Source: Bradyrhizobium sp. BTAi1 (GTDB lineage Bacteria; Pseudomonadota; Alphaproteobacteria; Rhizobiales; Xanthobacteraceae). From it: a DNA stretch of 64,000 bases. The first letter of the stretch is position 1. Each line of letters begins with the position of its first letter. Shown here piece after piece: positions 1 to 8,418 of the stretch. The position numbers and the translations under genes were made by a program. The notes beneath the pieces were generated by a model, which made no database searches, was not told the DNA's origin, and saw only the letters and a program-made list of their open reading frames with translations. Where the stretch lies: contig NC_009485.1 in assembly GCF_000015165.1 (NCBI RefSeq), positions 1,178,001-1,242,000 of the forward strand, given 5' to 3'.

Positions 1-779
1 CAGAACGTGCCGCCATCGCTCATCCCGGTCAGCAGCATCCGCGCGGGATCGATCGCCACCCGGCTGCGCACGAGATCGAGGATGCGCACCAGATTCGGCG
101 TGTCGGCGTCGTCCCCCATCAATGCCCAGGTCGGACCCATCGCGGTCGGCGTCACCAGGATGGCGCCGAGGCTGCGCGCCGCGCGCAGCCAGCTCCACAG
201 GAAATCGCGTCCATTGCCGCTGCCGCCATGCAACGCCATGACCAGCGGCCAGGCACGATCGGCCGTGTAGTATTCCGGCACGTAGAGCGAGAAGCCGCCC
301 CGGTTGCCGATCTCATTGTGGTCGTGAAAGACGGTGTCCTTGCCGGCCGACGACGCTGCCAGCAGCTGGCGCAACGTGTCGTCCTGCTCGAACGTCGGTT
401 CCAGGAAGAATTCGCTCAGCGGCGGCAACGTCGCCGCCAGCGGAAACAGCGCCTCGAGCGCGCGCGGCAGCTGGCGCAGCGCGCGGTACACATCGATCAG
501 ATCACCTTCGCCACGCTGGACGGCGCGCAGGCCCGCAAACGACGCCAGCGCTGCCTCAGCAGCGGTGTCGAAGGCGATGCGGATATGGGCAAAATCGGCC
601 GGCCATGCGGTGAGGTGGGACCGCGCGGTGTGCAGGACCTGATCGGGATCACCGATCTCGGTCATCACCTGGTCGAAATCCGGCGGGTTCAGATAACGCG
701 CAACATAGGACAGAGCTTCGAGCGTCTGGAGCAGCGGCGGCAACACGATGAGGATGTCGTCCACCACGGCTTCTGTCAT
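1..779 (-). CDS. Phospholipase/carboxylesterase-like alpha/beta hydrolase (partial)
   Basis: The gene enters the window without its C-terminus. It starts at 779 (MTEAVVDDILIVLPPLLQTL). About 170 residues of helical N-terminal sequence precede a hydrolase core: the oxyanion-region motif LVMALHGGSGNGRDFLW, then LVTPTAMGPTW, then the nucleophile elbow GMSDGG at the window edge. The layout fits the phospholipase/carboxylesterase or PHB-depolymerase-like esterases, which hydrolyse short-chain esters through Ser-Asp-His. The Asp and His should lie beyond base 1. No signal peptide is visible, so it is probably cytoplasmic. The substrate cannot be named. The long N-terminal helical part is longer than in the compact esterases. 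Confidence 0.75.
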   Translation of the reverse strand, partial: MTEAVVDDILIVLPPLLQTLEALSYVARYLNPPDFDQVMTEIGDPDQVLHTARSHLTAWPADFAHIRIAFDTAAEAALASFAGLRAVQRGEGDLIDVYRALRQLPRALEALFPLAATLPPLSEFFLEPTFEQDDTLRQLLAASSAGKDTVFHDHNEIGNRGGFSLYVPEYYTADRAWPLVMALHGGSGNGRDFLWSWLRAARSLGAILVTPTAMGPTWALMGDDADTPNLVRILDLVRSRVAIDPARMLLTGMSDGGTF

Positions 780-1068
780 GCGGGTCTCCCTGGCCGAGCG
801 GCCGAACTGTATCACCCGCTTACCCGCGAGCGCCTGCATGCAAACGCAAAATCGGAGGTGCGGGCAATGATCATTTTCCGAACGCGGCGGTTCCACGTCC
901 CGGTAGGCCGCTCGGAGCCTCATAGCGATCGCTGTCGGCGGCCGATCGAGGCGGGCGGCGATGCGCGGTGTCTCCAGGGGACTGCGCCCAACTCGCCCCG
1001 CTTGGACGCGGAGGCGTTCCGACCGAAGGTCGATGGCCGGCTATGCCAGACCCAGCGACATCCGCCGC

Positions 1069-2040
1069 TCAGTGCAGCCGCGGCGCCTTGAGCAGCTTGG
1101 CGCGATCGGTCGAGGCCACGGTGACGTCGAAGGTGACGCCCTCGTGATGCACCGTGAGTGGCACGTCCACGCCGGCGTCGCCGAGCGCCCAGAGCTTGCG
1201 GTAGAATTCGCTCTGGCTCGTCACCTTGTCGCCATTGATGCCGAGGATGACGTCGCCGGCCTTCAATTCGGCGCGGGCGGCGGGGCCGTTGTTCGAGACG
1301 CCGATCACCACGACGCGATCGTCGACCTCGGTGGCGTAGAGGCCGAGCCAGGGCCGGGCCGGCTTGTTGACGCGGCCGAACCGCTTGAGATCGTCGATAA
1401 TCGGTTTCAGCAGATCGATCGGCACGATCATGTTGACGTGCTCAGATTTGTTGTCGCGCTCACGTTCGAGCTGCAGCGACCCGATGCCGATCAGCTCGCC
1501 CTTGGCCGAGAGCAGGGCAGTGCCGCCCCAATTCGGATGCGCCGGATGGGTGAAGATCGCCTCGTCCAGCAGATATTCCCAATAGCCGGCGAATTCCTGC
1601 TTGGCGATGATCTGGCTGGCGACGGATCGCGTGCGGCCGCCGGCGCCACCGAGCACCACCTGATCGCCAATCTTGGCAGACTCCGAGGAGCCGAGCGGCA
1701 ATGCCGGCAGGTCAAGCTGCCCGAGCGCCTGCACCAGACCGAAGCCGGTGGCGAAATCGAACCCCAGCACGTGGCCTTCGACCACCCGGCCATCGTTGAG
1801 GTGCAGCCAGACGGATTCGGCCTCGGTGATGAGATAACCGATCGTGAGCACCAGGCCTTCGTCGATCACGACCGCATTGCCGGCGCGTTCGGTGCCGAGC
1901 GTCTCCGCGCTGAACGCGTCGGCGGGAATGATCGCGTGCAGGCCCACGATCGAGGACAAGGCGTGATCAAGATCATATTGGTAATCTTCGGCGCGAGGCT
2001 GGAAGGCGAACGGCACTTTCCATTCGGTCAAAGAAGGCAT
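1069..2040 (-). CDS. HtrA/DegP-like protein with PDZ domain, catalytic triad lost
   Basis: A 323-residue protein with the S1C (HtrA) trypsin-fold layout in residues 50-195 and a PDZ domain at about 228-305 (PWLGLYATEVDD, AGDVILGINGDKV). Family landmarks align, but all three catalytic positions are changed. The His of LTNYHV corresponds to Tyr69 in LTIGYLI, the Asp to Gly99 in FDFATGFGLVQ, and the Ser of GNSGGPL to Trp171 in PNWGGTALL. There is no signal peptide or membrane anchor, unlike typical DegP/DegS. It is therefore probably a cytoplasmic non-proteolytic binding or scaffold protein. The reading frame is intact with normal codon use, so it is not simply decaying. It stands alone on the minus strand. 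Confidence 0.8.
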   Translation of the reverse strand: MPSLTEWKVPFAFQPRAEDYQYDLDHALSSIVGLHAIIPADAFSAETLGTERAGNAVVIDEGLVLTIGYLITEAESVWLHLNDGRVVEGHVLGFDFATGFGLVQALGQLDLPALPLGSSESAKIGDQVVLGGAGGRTRSVASQIIAKQEFAGYWEYLLDEAIFTHPAHPNWGGTALLSAKGELIGIGSLQLERERDNKSEHVNMIVPIDLLKPIIDDLKRFGRVNKPARPWLGLYATEVDDRVVVIGVSNNGPAARAELKAGDVILGINGDKVTSQSEFYRKLWALGDAGVDVPLTVHHEGVTFDVTVASTDRAKLLKAPRLH

Positions 2041-2198
2041 CTCTTTCTCCTGCTCTGTCGCCGCCTGGAGGCGCCGACCAAGCTCTTGCTTCGTGTCGCG
2101 TCATGGCCGCAGCATTGAAGCGAGCTTAACATCTTTCAACGTCGGCGCCAGTTCCGCGGATCCGTCGGTCGTCCGGGAGAAACGACGGTCCGCGCCGG

Positions 2199-2504
2199 TC
2201 ACAAGCGGCCACAGCCCTTCGCTGGAATCGGCCAGACGAACCATGCTCCGGCCGCATAGAGGTTGCCGACCGGTGCATTCCCCATTCTCGCCGCGACATG
2301 GAAGCGTCCGGCGTCGAGCAAGGCTCCATCGGCGGCGACGATCGTGGCGATCATGCGGTCCGCGGGCCCGAACACCACGACGCTGTCCGGCTTGATCACA
2401 AGCGCCATGGCGGCCATGCCGGCGAACCAGGCAAAAGCCACGGCCAGCAGCCCCCGCCAGGGCAGGGGGGAGTATCGGAGAGTCCGATCAGTAATCGTAG
2501 GCAT
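2199..2504 (-). CDS. Small single-pass membrane protein, function unknown
   Basis: A 101-residue protein starting MPTITDRTLRY. One hydrophobic helix (residues about 18-37, LLAVAFAWFAGMAAMALVI) is followed by a polar domain with FGPADRMIATIVAADGALLDAGRF. It overlaps the upstream gene's end by 17 bp, and upstream genes overlap one another, so it is the last gene of a four-gene unit transcribed from about 5470 down to 2199. The start is chosen because the ATG lies inside the upstream coding end and begins a protein with a clear N-in anchor. I do not recognise the family. Reading the frame further upstream gives only out-of-frame sequence of the neighbouring gene. Confidence 0.55.
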   Translation of the reverse strand: MPTITDRTLRYSPLPWRGLLAVAFAWFAGMAAMALVIKPDSVVVFGPADRMIATIVAADGALLDAGRFHVAARMGNAPVGNLYAAGAWFVWPIPAKGCGRL

Positions 2505-3591
2505 GCTCGAACATGTAGCCGGCCGCTTCGAAACGAGTGACATCCTGAACCAGCGATCGGACCGGTACGTCGACGCCGATGCGCCGGGCACCGGGACGGG
2601 ACTGAACCGGGACACTGAATATAGGCAGTCCATCGAAGGCTGCCAGCCGCCCGTCGCCAGGAGGAACGACGATGGTGACCAGGATGCGATGGTTGCCGGC
2701 CACTTCACCAAGCGTCGCCCCGGCATGGCGCCCGAGCTGCTTCACGAACGCGTCGAACTTGGCGTAGCGTTCGGTCTCGACCAGAACGCCCGTTGCGCCT
2801 TTCGCGTCGGCCACCTCGCGGATGACCGTCACGCCGGGGATGGTCGCGAGCTCCGCCGCCGGCAGGCCGGTGACGACGCTCCGAATGGTGAGAACGGCCG
2901 GATCATAGCCTGCCGCATAGCCGATCACCGCCGCATAGGCGGCCCGGGCGGCATATTGCAGGCTGAGCGAGATCCGCCGCTCCACCGCCCGCAGCGAAGG
3001 GACGAACGGTGTCTCGCGCCAGAACTGGTCGAGCTTGGCGGCAAAGGGGTAGCGATACCACGGCGTCTGATACAGGAACGCCGCGTAGTCCTGCAGCAGA
3101 GCCAGGTTGAACGCATCCTCGGCCGTCTTGCCATGGTCCGTCGTCGCCGCGCTGAGCGCTCCGATGCTGGTCTCATAGGCGCCTTGCAGCGCCATCTCGG
3201 CGGTGAAGCTGAAGCCGATGATGTAGTTTGTCAGCTTCTGATCCGACGTGGCCGGGCCGGATCCGGCAGCCTGCCGGGTGGCGCGGCACAGGCTGCGCCA
3301 GAAGCCGGCGATGCTCGATGCATAGCGGAAGTCGGATTCCGATCCTTGTTCGGTGACGGCTGCAAGGTCGTTATAGGCGTGGACGATGTACCATTCGGGA
3401 AACGTCAGAAAGCTGTCGCCCTGTGCCCGTGCATAGCCGGGATCGCTGATGCCGAACTGCGACGTGACCGCAGGCGTCGGCACGTCCGCGGTGCAGACCG
3501 TCTCGACACGGATCACCGTGGCGGCAACCCCGAGCGCCGCGGCAGCCACGACCGCGATGGCCAGATAGGCGATTTTGCGACGCAGGCTCAT
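2488..3591 (-). CDS. Membrane-anchored protein of unknown function
   Basis: A 367-residue protein starting MSLRRKIAYLAIAVV. The basic start and one N-terminal hydrophobic segment (about 7-27) suggest an anchor or uncleaved signal with the rest in the periplasm. Conserved-looking stretches include SFLTFPEWYIVHAYNDLAAV and YQTPWYRYPFAAKLDQFW. The frame stays open to 4146, but the ATG at 3591 overlaps the upstream stop by 4 bp (ATGA), which is the natural start. The neighbours are a small polytopic membrane protein and a Tat-exported FAD oxidase, so it may act with an extracytoplasmic oxidase. I do not recognise a named domain. Confidence 0.7.
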   Translation of the reverse strand: MSLRRKIAYLAIAVVAAAALGVAATVIRVETVCTADVPTPAVTSQFGISDPGYARAQGDSFLTFPEWYIVHAYNDLAAVTEQGSESDFRYASSIAGFWRSLCRATRQAAGSGPATSDQKLTNYIIGFSFTAEMALQGAYETSIGALSAATTDHGKTAEDAFNLALLQDYAAFLYQTPWYRYPFAAKLDQFWRETPFVPSLRAVERRISLSLQYAARAAYAAVIGYAAGYDPAVLTIRSVVTGLPAAELATIPGVTVIREVADAKGATGVLVETERYAKFDAFVKQLGRHAGATLGEVAGNHRILVTIVVPPGDGRLAAFDGLPIFSVPVQSRPGARRIGVDVPVRSLVQDVTRFEAAGYMFEHAYDY

Positions 3592-4028
3592 GCGTGCGCG
3601 GGCCTCGCGCCCCAGGGCGACCAGCCGACGGCGATACCGAGCGCGCCCAGGGCAAGATGCGGCAGGCTGGACAGAATCTTCACCAGCAGCGAGCTGTCGC
3701 GGATGCCGTCGATGACGATCGAAAGGTCGAGATAGCCGGAGCCCGTGAACACGCCCATGACCCCGTCGAGGAAGTACAAGGTGCCGAAGACGCGCAGAAA
3801 GAACACAGCGCTCCGTCGCGTCGCCATCGCGGCAAGGGCCCAGAGTCCCGAGGCGACATGCAGCGCGTCCTTGTAGATGTCGAGCTGGAACAGGCCGAAG
3901 ACGCGCCCCTGTGCATCGATGAAGGACGGGATGTAGTCGGTCGCCGCAGCAAACAACAGCGCTACGGCCAGGGCAAGCGCGGCGATGCGATAACGATCGA
4001 GTGAGAAACTGGCGGCGGTTGGTGTCAT
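3588..4028 (-). CDS. Small polytopic membrane protein (about four helices), function unknown
   Basis: A 146-residue hydrophobic protein starting MTPTAASFSLDRYRIAAL. There are about four transmembrane stretches: AALALAVALLFAAATDYI, ALHVASGLWALAAMA, FFLRVFGTLYFLDGVMGVF and LPHLALGALGIAVGW. The start at 4028 overlaps the upstream FAD-oxidase stop by 4 bp, and its own stop overlaps the next start by 4 bp, so translation is probably coupled throughout. It resembles small DoxX/DUF4383-like membrane proteins in size and helix spacing, but no diagnostic motif supports a name. A membrane partner for the exported oxidase is a reasonable guess only. Confidence 0.65.
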   Translation of the reverse strand: MTPTAASFSLDRYRIAALALAVALLFAAATDYIPSFIDAQGRVFGLFQLDIYKDALHVASGLWALAAMATRRSAVFFLRVFGTLYFLDGVMGVFTGSGYLDLSIVIDGIRDSSLLVKILSSLPHLALGALGIAVGWSPWGARPAHA

Positions 4029-5470
4029 GCGAAATAGGCGTCCCACATCGCGTTGCGGAACAACAGACCCGGATCATAGTGCCGCTTCGCGGCGACAAAG
4101 CGCGCGGCCGCCGGATAGGCTTGCTCGACCTGATCGCGGCGGGCATGGAGGCGATAGGGCAGATAGAACGCGCCGCCGATCGCGGTGACGCGATCGATCA
4201 GCGCTTCGGTCGTGCGCAGCATGTCGACCTCGCCTTCCGGTGTCGTCATCTGTGAGAACGACATGACGGCGGCGATGCGGCGCACCGGCGCGATGGTGAG
4301 CGCGGGCGTCTTGTCCTCGGCGACGTAGCGCAAGGTGACGTTGAGGAATTCGGCCCTTGCTTTCGGAATGATCTCGCGGCACGCGGTGAGGAACTCGCCG
4401 AACCGCTCCGGCGCGACGAAATATTCATGCAGGATGTCGGTGCGGTGCATGTCCTTCTGCGCCAGATTGGCGATCGGCTCGGCCATCAGTGAGTTGCGGG
4501 TGTAGTGGCTGTCGGAGATGGCGGGGCCGAGTCGTGTCTCCATGAACCAGCGCAGCCCCTTGGCGACTTCCCAGCCGGTCTGCGCGCGGTAGATTGTGTT
4601 GGCGACGCCCGTCAGCTTGCCCGAGTTCGCCGCCGGCGGCAGCGTCGCGGGCGCATCGGGCGCGGGGCGGAAGGTGACGAGCAGCGCGTCGTCGAAGAAC
4701 GCCTTGCGCGAAACCGACATCCGGCCATAGGCCATCTTCACAGGGCCATCGCCGTCGATCGCGCGCGTGAACTGCGCGGCGAAGGTCTCCGGCGGCAGGC
4801 GCTCGAAGCGCGGTTCGAGCAGCAGGTTCGGCACCATCTCGACCTCGAGATCGACGATGATGCCGAACAAGCCATAGCCGCCCATCGCCAGCCCGAACAG
4901 TTCGGCGTTCTCCGTGCGCGAGCATGTCACCAGCGTGCCGTCGGCGAGCAGCATGCGGATCGACTTCACCGTGGAGCCGAACGGTCCATAGGGCACCGGC
5001 CAGCCATGTGCATTGACGCTGAACGTGCTGCCGACGCCGAAATCACTGTTCGACTGCATCACCGCCGGGGAGAAGCCCTTCGGGTCGAGCGCGGCAATCA
5101 CGTCCCACCAGCGGTTGCCGGCAGCGGTGCGATAGGTCTGCGCCGTGGTGTCGAGCTCGATCGGGCCGCCGTCGAGGGTCACGGCGGTGCCGTCCCGCGG
5201 CAGGCTCTGACCGCCCATCGAATGCCTGGCCACGGCGGCAGTGACCGGACGTTTGGCGGCCGCCGCCTCCTTCAGCTCGGCGCGGAGCCGGGCGATCAGA
5301 TCGTCAGTGGTGGGCCTGGAGATCACCACGTGCCTGGCGACCGGCGTCGGATTGAGCCGGCTCGCATCGTTGAGGATGGTGCGTAACTCGGCCTGGGCCC
5401 GCGGCATCCGCGCCAAAGGCAGCGCCGCGGCCGTCGCTGCGGTGTGCAGAAACCGTCGTCTCGAGATCAT
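4025..5470 (-). CDS. Tat-exported FAD-linked oxidase (aldonolactone-oxidase type)
   Basis: A 481-residue protein. The N-terminus [20 protein letters not shown] is a twin-arginine signal with an AxA-type cleavage region near residue 27, so it is probably folded with FAD in the cytoplasm and exported. The FAD_binding_4 (PCMH) fold is seen in ARHSMGGQSLPRDGTAV, the VGSTFSVNAHG loop and GYGLFGIIVDLEVEM. The C-terminus VAAKRHYDPGLLFRNAMWD matches the end typical of L-gulono/D-arabinono-lactone oxidases and related sugar or alcohol oxidases. It leads a four-gene overlapping operon of otherwise unknown membrane proteins. The substrate is not known. Confidence 0.85.
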   Translation of the reverse strand: MISRRRFLHTAATAAALPLARMPRAQAELRTILNDASRLNPTPVARHVVISRPTTDDLIARLRAELKEAAAAKRPVTAAVARHSMGGQSLPRDGTAVTLDGGPIELDTTAQTYRTAAGNRWWDVIAALDPKGFSPAVMQSNSDFGVGSTFSVNAHGWPVPYGPFGSTVKSIRMLLADGTLVTCSRTENAELFGLAMGGYGLFGIIVDLEVEMVPNLLLEPRFERLPPETFAAQFTRAIDGDGPVKMAYGRMSVSRKAFFDDALLVTFRPAPDAPATLPPAANSGKLTGVANTIYRAQTGWEVAKGLRWFMETRLGPAISDSHYTRNSLMAEPIANLAQKDMHRTDILHEYFVAPERFGEFLTACREIIPKARAEFLNVTLRYVAEDKTPALTIAPVRRIAAVMSFSQMTTPEGEVDMLRTTEALIDRVTAIGGAFYLPYRLHARRDQVEQAYPAAARFVAAKRHYDPGLLFRNAMWDAYFA

Positions 5471-5538
5471 GGCGCGGACTCTCCTTGCCCTTACGGAGTC
5501 TACGCCACGATCGTAAACGTTCGAAAAATTCCGCGGCC

Positions 5539-7053
5539 TCAGTCCGCGGGCTGAGCCCGCGCCGGCATGATGCGGAACTGACGGCCCTCCTTGAGCCAGG
5601 TCGCCCGCTCGTCGCGCAGCAAGGTGCGGCGTACCTTGCCGGAATCGTCGCGCAGCATCACGTCGACCAACTCATAACTTTCCGGATGCTTGTAGCGGCT
5701 GAGCCGGTCGGCGAGAAACGTGCTCATGCCCGCGACGATCGCCTCGGTGTCCTTGGCGCGGTCGATCTCGACGATGGCATGCACGCGCTGGCCGAGCTCC
5801 GGATCGGGCAGGCCGACCACGACGCAGGAGCGGATGTCAGGATGCGCCATCAGCGCCGCCTCGACCTCGGCCGGATAGATGTTGGCGCCGCCGCGCAGGA
5901 TCATGTCGGCAAGCCGGTCGCCGAGATAGAGATAGCCATCGGCGTCGAGCCGGCCGATGTCGCCGAGCGACTCCCAGCCGTCGGCGCGCCGCTTCGGCTC
6001 GGCGCCGAGATAGTGATAGGTGCTGCCGGGGCCGTCCGCCGGCAGGAAGTAGATCTCGCCGCTCTCGCCCGGAGGGACGTCGTTGCCATCGGGGCCGAGG
6101 ATGCGAAGCTTGCACGTCTCGTCGATCTTGCCGACCGAGCCCTTGTGCTGCAGCCACTCGGTTCCGGAGATGATGGTGCGGCCTTGCCGTTCGGTGCCGC
6201 CATAGAGCTCGTAGACGCGCTCCGGTCCGAGCCACGCGATCCATTGCTCTTTCAGCCATGGCGGCATCGGCGCGGCCATGTGGAACACCATTTTCAGGCT
6301 CGACACGTCGTAGCTGTTGCGCACGGCCTCCGGCAGCGCCCAGATCCGGTGCATCATGGTCGGCACGAAATTGACCCATTGGATGCGCTGCGCCTGGATC
6401 AGCCGCAGCGTCTCCTCCGCATCGAACTTCACCATGCCCGTCAGTTTGCCGCCGGCAAACAAGGCGTAGTGCGATACGATGAAGGGCGCGTTGTGATACA
6501 GCGGACCGGGATTGAGCAGCGACGCGCCCTTCGGGATTCCCAGCGGCGGCTCGGCGGCGGTGTCGGTCACCGCAGGTTGATGATCGAGGATCACTTTCGG
6601 GCGCCCGGTCGAGCCGCCCGATGTCATCGCCTTCCAATAGCGCGACACCGGCGCGCTGAGCGGCTCATCGGAAAAACCTTCCGGCGTGAAATCGGCCGGC
6701 AGCGCGTTGGGTGCGTTCCAATCGGCCTCGCCGCCGACCACCAATGATGGCTGGAGAATCTCGAGCACCGCAGCGGCCTCACCGCGCGGCAGTCGCCACG
6801 ACAGCGACGTCGGCGTCGCGCCGCATTTCCACACCGCGAAGCTGGTTTCGAACAGTGCATTGCCGTTGGGCAGGCCGATGGCGACGAAGTCGCCGGGCTT
6901 CACGCCTTTGGCCGCGAAAGCGCGCGCACGGGCATTGGCGCGACGCTCGAGCTGATCCCAGGTCAGCGCGTCCGTTCCGTGCTGGACCGCGATGCTGTCT
7001 TTGGGCTTGCGCTCGGCATACCAACGCGGCACGTCGGCCATCGGGATCAGCAT
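5539..7053 (-). CDS. AMP-forming acyl-CoA synthetase (bile-acid/aryl-CoA ligase type)
   Basis: A 504-residue member of the ANL adenylating family, activating a carboxylic acid to acyl-AMP and then acyl-CoA. It has the P-loop MTSGGSTGRPKVI, the A5 motif YGGTERQG, GESGEIYF, the A7/A8 stretch SLGDIGRLDADGYLYLGDR followed by RGGANIYPAEVEAAL, and a C-terminal YKHPESYELVDVMLRDDSGKVRR. The last carries the A10 lysine in the form SGKVRR. The HPDI and VVGLPD segments are typical. It is cytoplasmic, with no membrane segment. It lies upstream of nothing obviously pathway-specific, so the substrate (fatty, bile or aromatic acid) is open. Length matches the family. Confidence 0.9.
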   Translation of the reverse strand: MLIPMADVPRWYAERKPKDSIAVQHGTDALTWDQLERRANARARAFAAKGVKPGDFVAIGLPNGNALFETSFAVWKCGATPTSLSWRLPRGEAAAVLEILQPSLVVGGEADWNAPNALPADFTPEGFSDEPLSAPVSRYWKAMTSGGSTGRPKVILDHQPAVTDTAAEPPLGIPKGASLLNPGPLYHNAPFIVSHYALFAGGKLTGMVKFDAEETLRLIQAQRIQWVNFVPTMMHRIWALPEAVRNSYDVSSLKMVFHMAAPMPPWLKEQWIAWLGPERVYELYGGTERQGRTIISGTEWLQHKGSVGKIDETCKLRILGPDGNDVPPGESGEIYFLPADGPGSTYHYLGAEPKRRADGWESLGDIGRLDADGYLYLGDRLADMILRGGANIYPAEVEAALMAHPDIRSCVVVGLPDPELGQRVHAIVEIDRAKDTEAIVAGMSTFLADRLSRYKHPESYELVDVMLRDDSGKVRRTLLRDERATWLKEGRQFRIMPARAQPAD

Positions 7054-7123
7054 CTCGTCCTCCGCTCATCGGGCGCCTCGCATGGGCACCCGTTCTTGGT
7101 CCGGCAGGCTCACGCCGCGGACA

Positions 7124-8146
7124 TCAGTGACGGAAGGAGTTTTGCCTGAACTGCGAGTATGCGTCCATACGCGCACGCCGCAGGGTTTCGGATGGCAGTT
7201 CTGCGAAATGGCGCTTGTAGTCGAGCGAGAATTGGCTGAAGTGCCAGAAGCCGTGGCGCACGGCGATGTCGTAAATTCCGTCGCGCGGATCGCGTCGCGA
7301 CTTGAGGTCGCGCCGCACGCGATTGAGCCGGATGGCGCGCCAATAGCTGACAGGGCTGGTCCCGAGCACGTCCTGGAAGCAATAGCTCAGCTTGCGGCGG
7401 CTGGCCCCGACCGCCTTGCACACATCGAGCAGCGACAGCGGTTGATCCGATGACGCCAACATCATCTCGGTCGCCTGCGCGACGATACGCTTGCGTGCAG
7501 CAGCGCTGCGGCTGGTGTCGCACAAGCGTGCGTCGGGCAGCAGGTCGGTGATCGCAAGCAGCAGGCTGTCCTGCAGCGCCTCGCTGATCGTCGTGTCGTG
7601 CAGGAACTCCTCAGGGGCGCCGAGCACAGCGTCCATCGCGGCGAGCGCAGCGCGCAATCGACGGAGCGCGTCAGCCGGCGCCGCAATGGCGCGCATCCGA
7701 TGTTTCAGATCAGCGGGTAGCTCGATGGCGAGCTGACCGGCGATCGCTTCGATCAGCTGCGTCGACAGGGTCATTCCGCGCAGCTCGAACGCGCGCGGTG
7801 TGCAGAAGTCGATATCGGCGTCGAAGGACACGACCAGCGCATCCTGCGTGATCCCCGTGCCGTTGAGGCTGAGCGGTCCCCCGCTGTGCCAGGCGAGGCC
7901 GACGCTGAAACAGTCGGCGTCGAGGCGGCCATATTGCCGGACCTGCTGGCTCGTGACCTCGCGGAAGATCTGCAGCCGCGGCAGCGAAATCAGGGTGAAG
8001 CTGCCCCGGAACGCGCCGGCGCTGATCTGGTCATAGGTCAGCCGCCAGCCGCCGAGTTGCGCACAGTGCTCGTCGACGTCGGCGCTGGTCGTCTGCACCA
8101 ATCCCGGGCACCCGGTCCGAATCTGCGGCGTGTTCTTCAAGCTCAT
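7124..8146 (-). CDS. feaR: AraC-family regulator, FeaR-like
   Basis: A 340-residue regulator starting MSLKNTPQIRTGCPGLVQTT. The C-terminal about 100 residues carry the two AraC helix-turn-helix units (SLLDVCKAVGASRRKLSYCF and GIYDIAVRHGFWHFSQFSLDYKR, the latter being the AraC signature). The N-terminal about 220 residues are an effector-binding cupin-like domain. The frame extends upstream to 8302, but the ATG at 8146 gives the usual family length. It is divergent from a copper amine oxidase with 272 bp between the starts. That matches the FeaR/TynA arrangement of E. coli, where FeaR activates amine oxidase on aromatic amines. The symbol rests on context and family and is not proven. Confidence 0.8.
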   Translation of the reverse strand: MSLKNTPQIRTGCPGLVQTTSADVDEHCAQLGGWRLTYDQISAGAFRGSFTLISLPRLQIFREVTSQQVRQYGRLDADCFSVGLAWHSGGPLSLNGTGITQDALVVSFDADIDFCTPRAFELRGMTLSTQLIEAIAGQLAIELPADLKHRMRAIAAPADALRRLRAALAAMDAVLGAPEEFLHDTTISEALQDSLLLAITDLLPDARLCDTSRSAAARKRIVAQATEMMLASSDQPLSLLDVCKAVGASRRKLSYCFQDVLGTSPVSYWRAIRLNRVRRDLKSRRDPRDGIYDIAVRHGFWHFSQFSLDYKRHFAELPSETLRRARMDAYSQFRQNSFRH

Positions 8147-8418
8147 GACATGATCGCGGAATCTGATGCCGGAGCACTTGCAAGATGCGGGCCATTGCTG
8201 GCCGGCGCCCCTGGCGGATTGCGGCTGATCTTGCCCGATTTCGATAACGCTGTCCTGCGTCTGATTGGCAGTCTCGCGCACGACTGCGTTCTGGCCGAGC
8301 ACAGCCTGTTGCCGGAGGATGCGCGCCCCACGATGTCGACCGGCGCGCGGCCTTCGGGCTATCGCGGTGCAATCGTCCTGACCGTCCGAGGGTGCCGAAA
8401 CAATCGATGGAGATATCC
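8147..8418. promoter_or_regulatory. Divergent control region, AraC regulator / amine oxidase
   Basis: These 272 bases separate the divergent starts of the FeaR-like regulator and the copper amine oxidase, so both promoters and any regulator sites should lie here. I could not pick a convincing pair of direct repeats or a -35/-10 pair by eye. On the plus side the amine oxidase start at 8419 is preceded by GGAG at 8409-8412 with 6-base spacing, which favours 8419 over the in-frame ATGs at 8392 and 8407. Confidence 0.5.
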
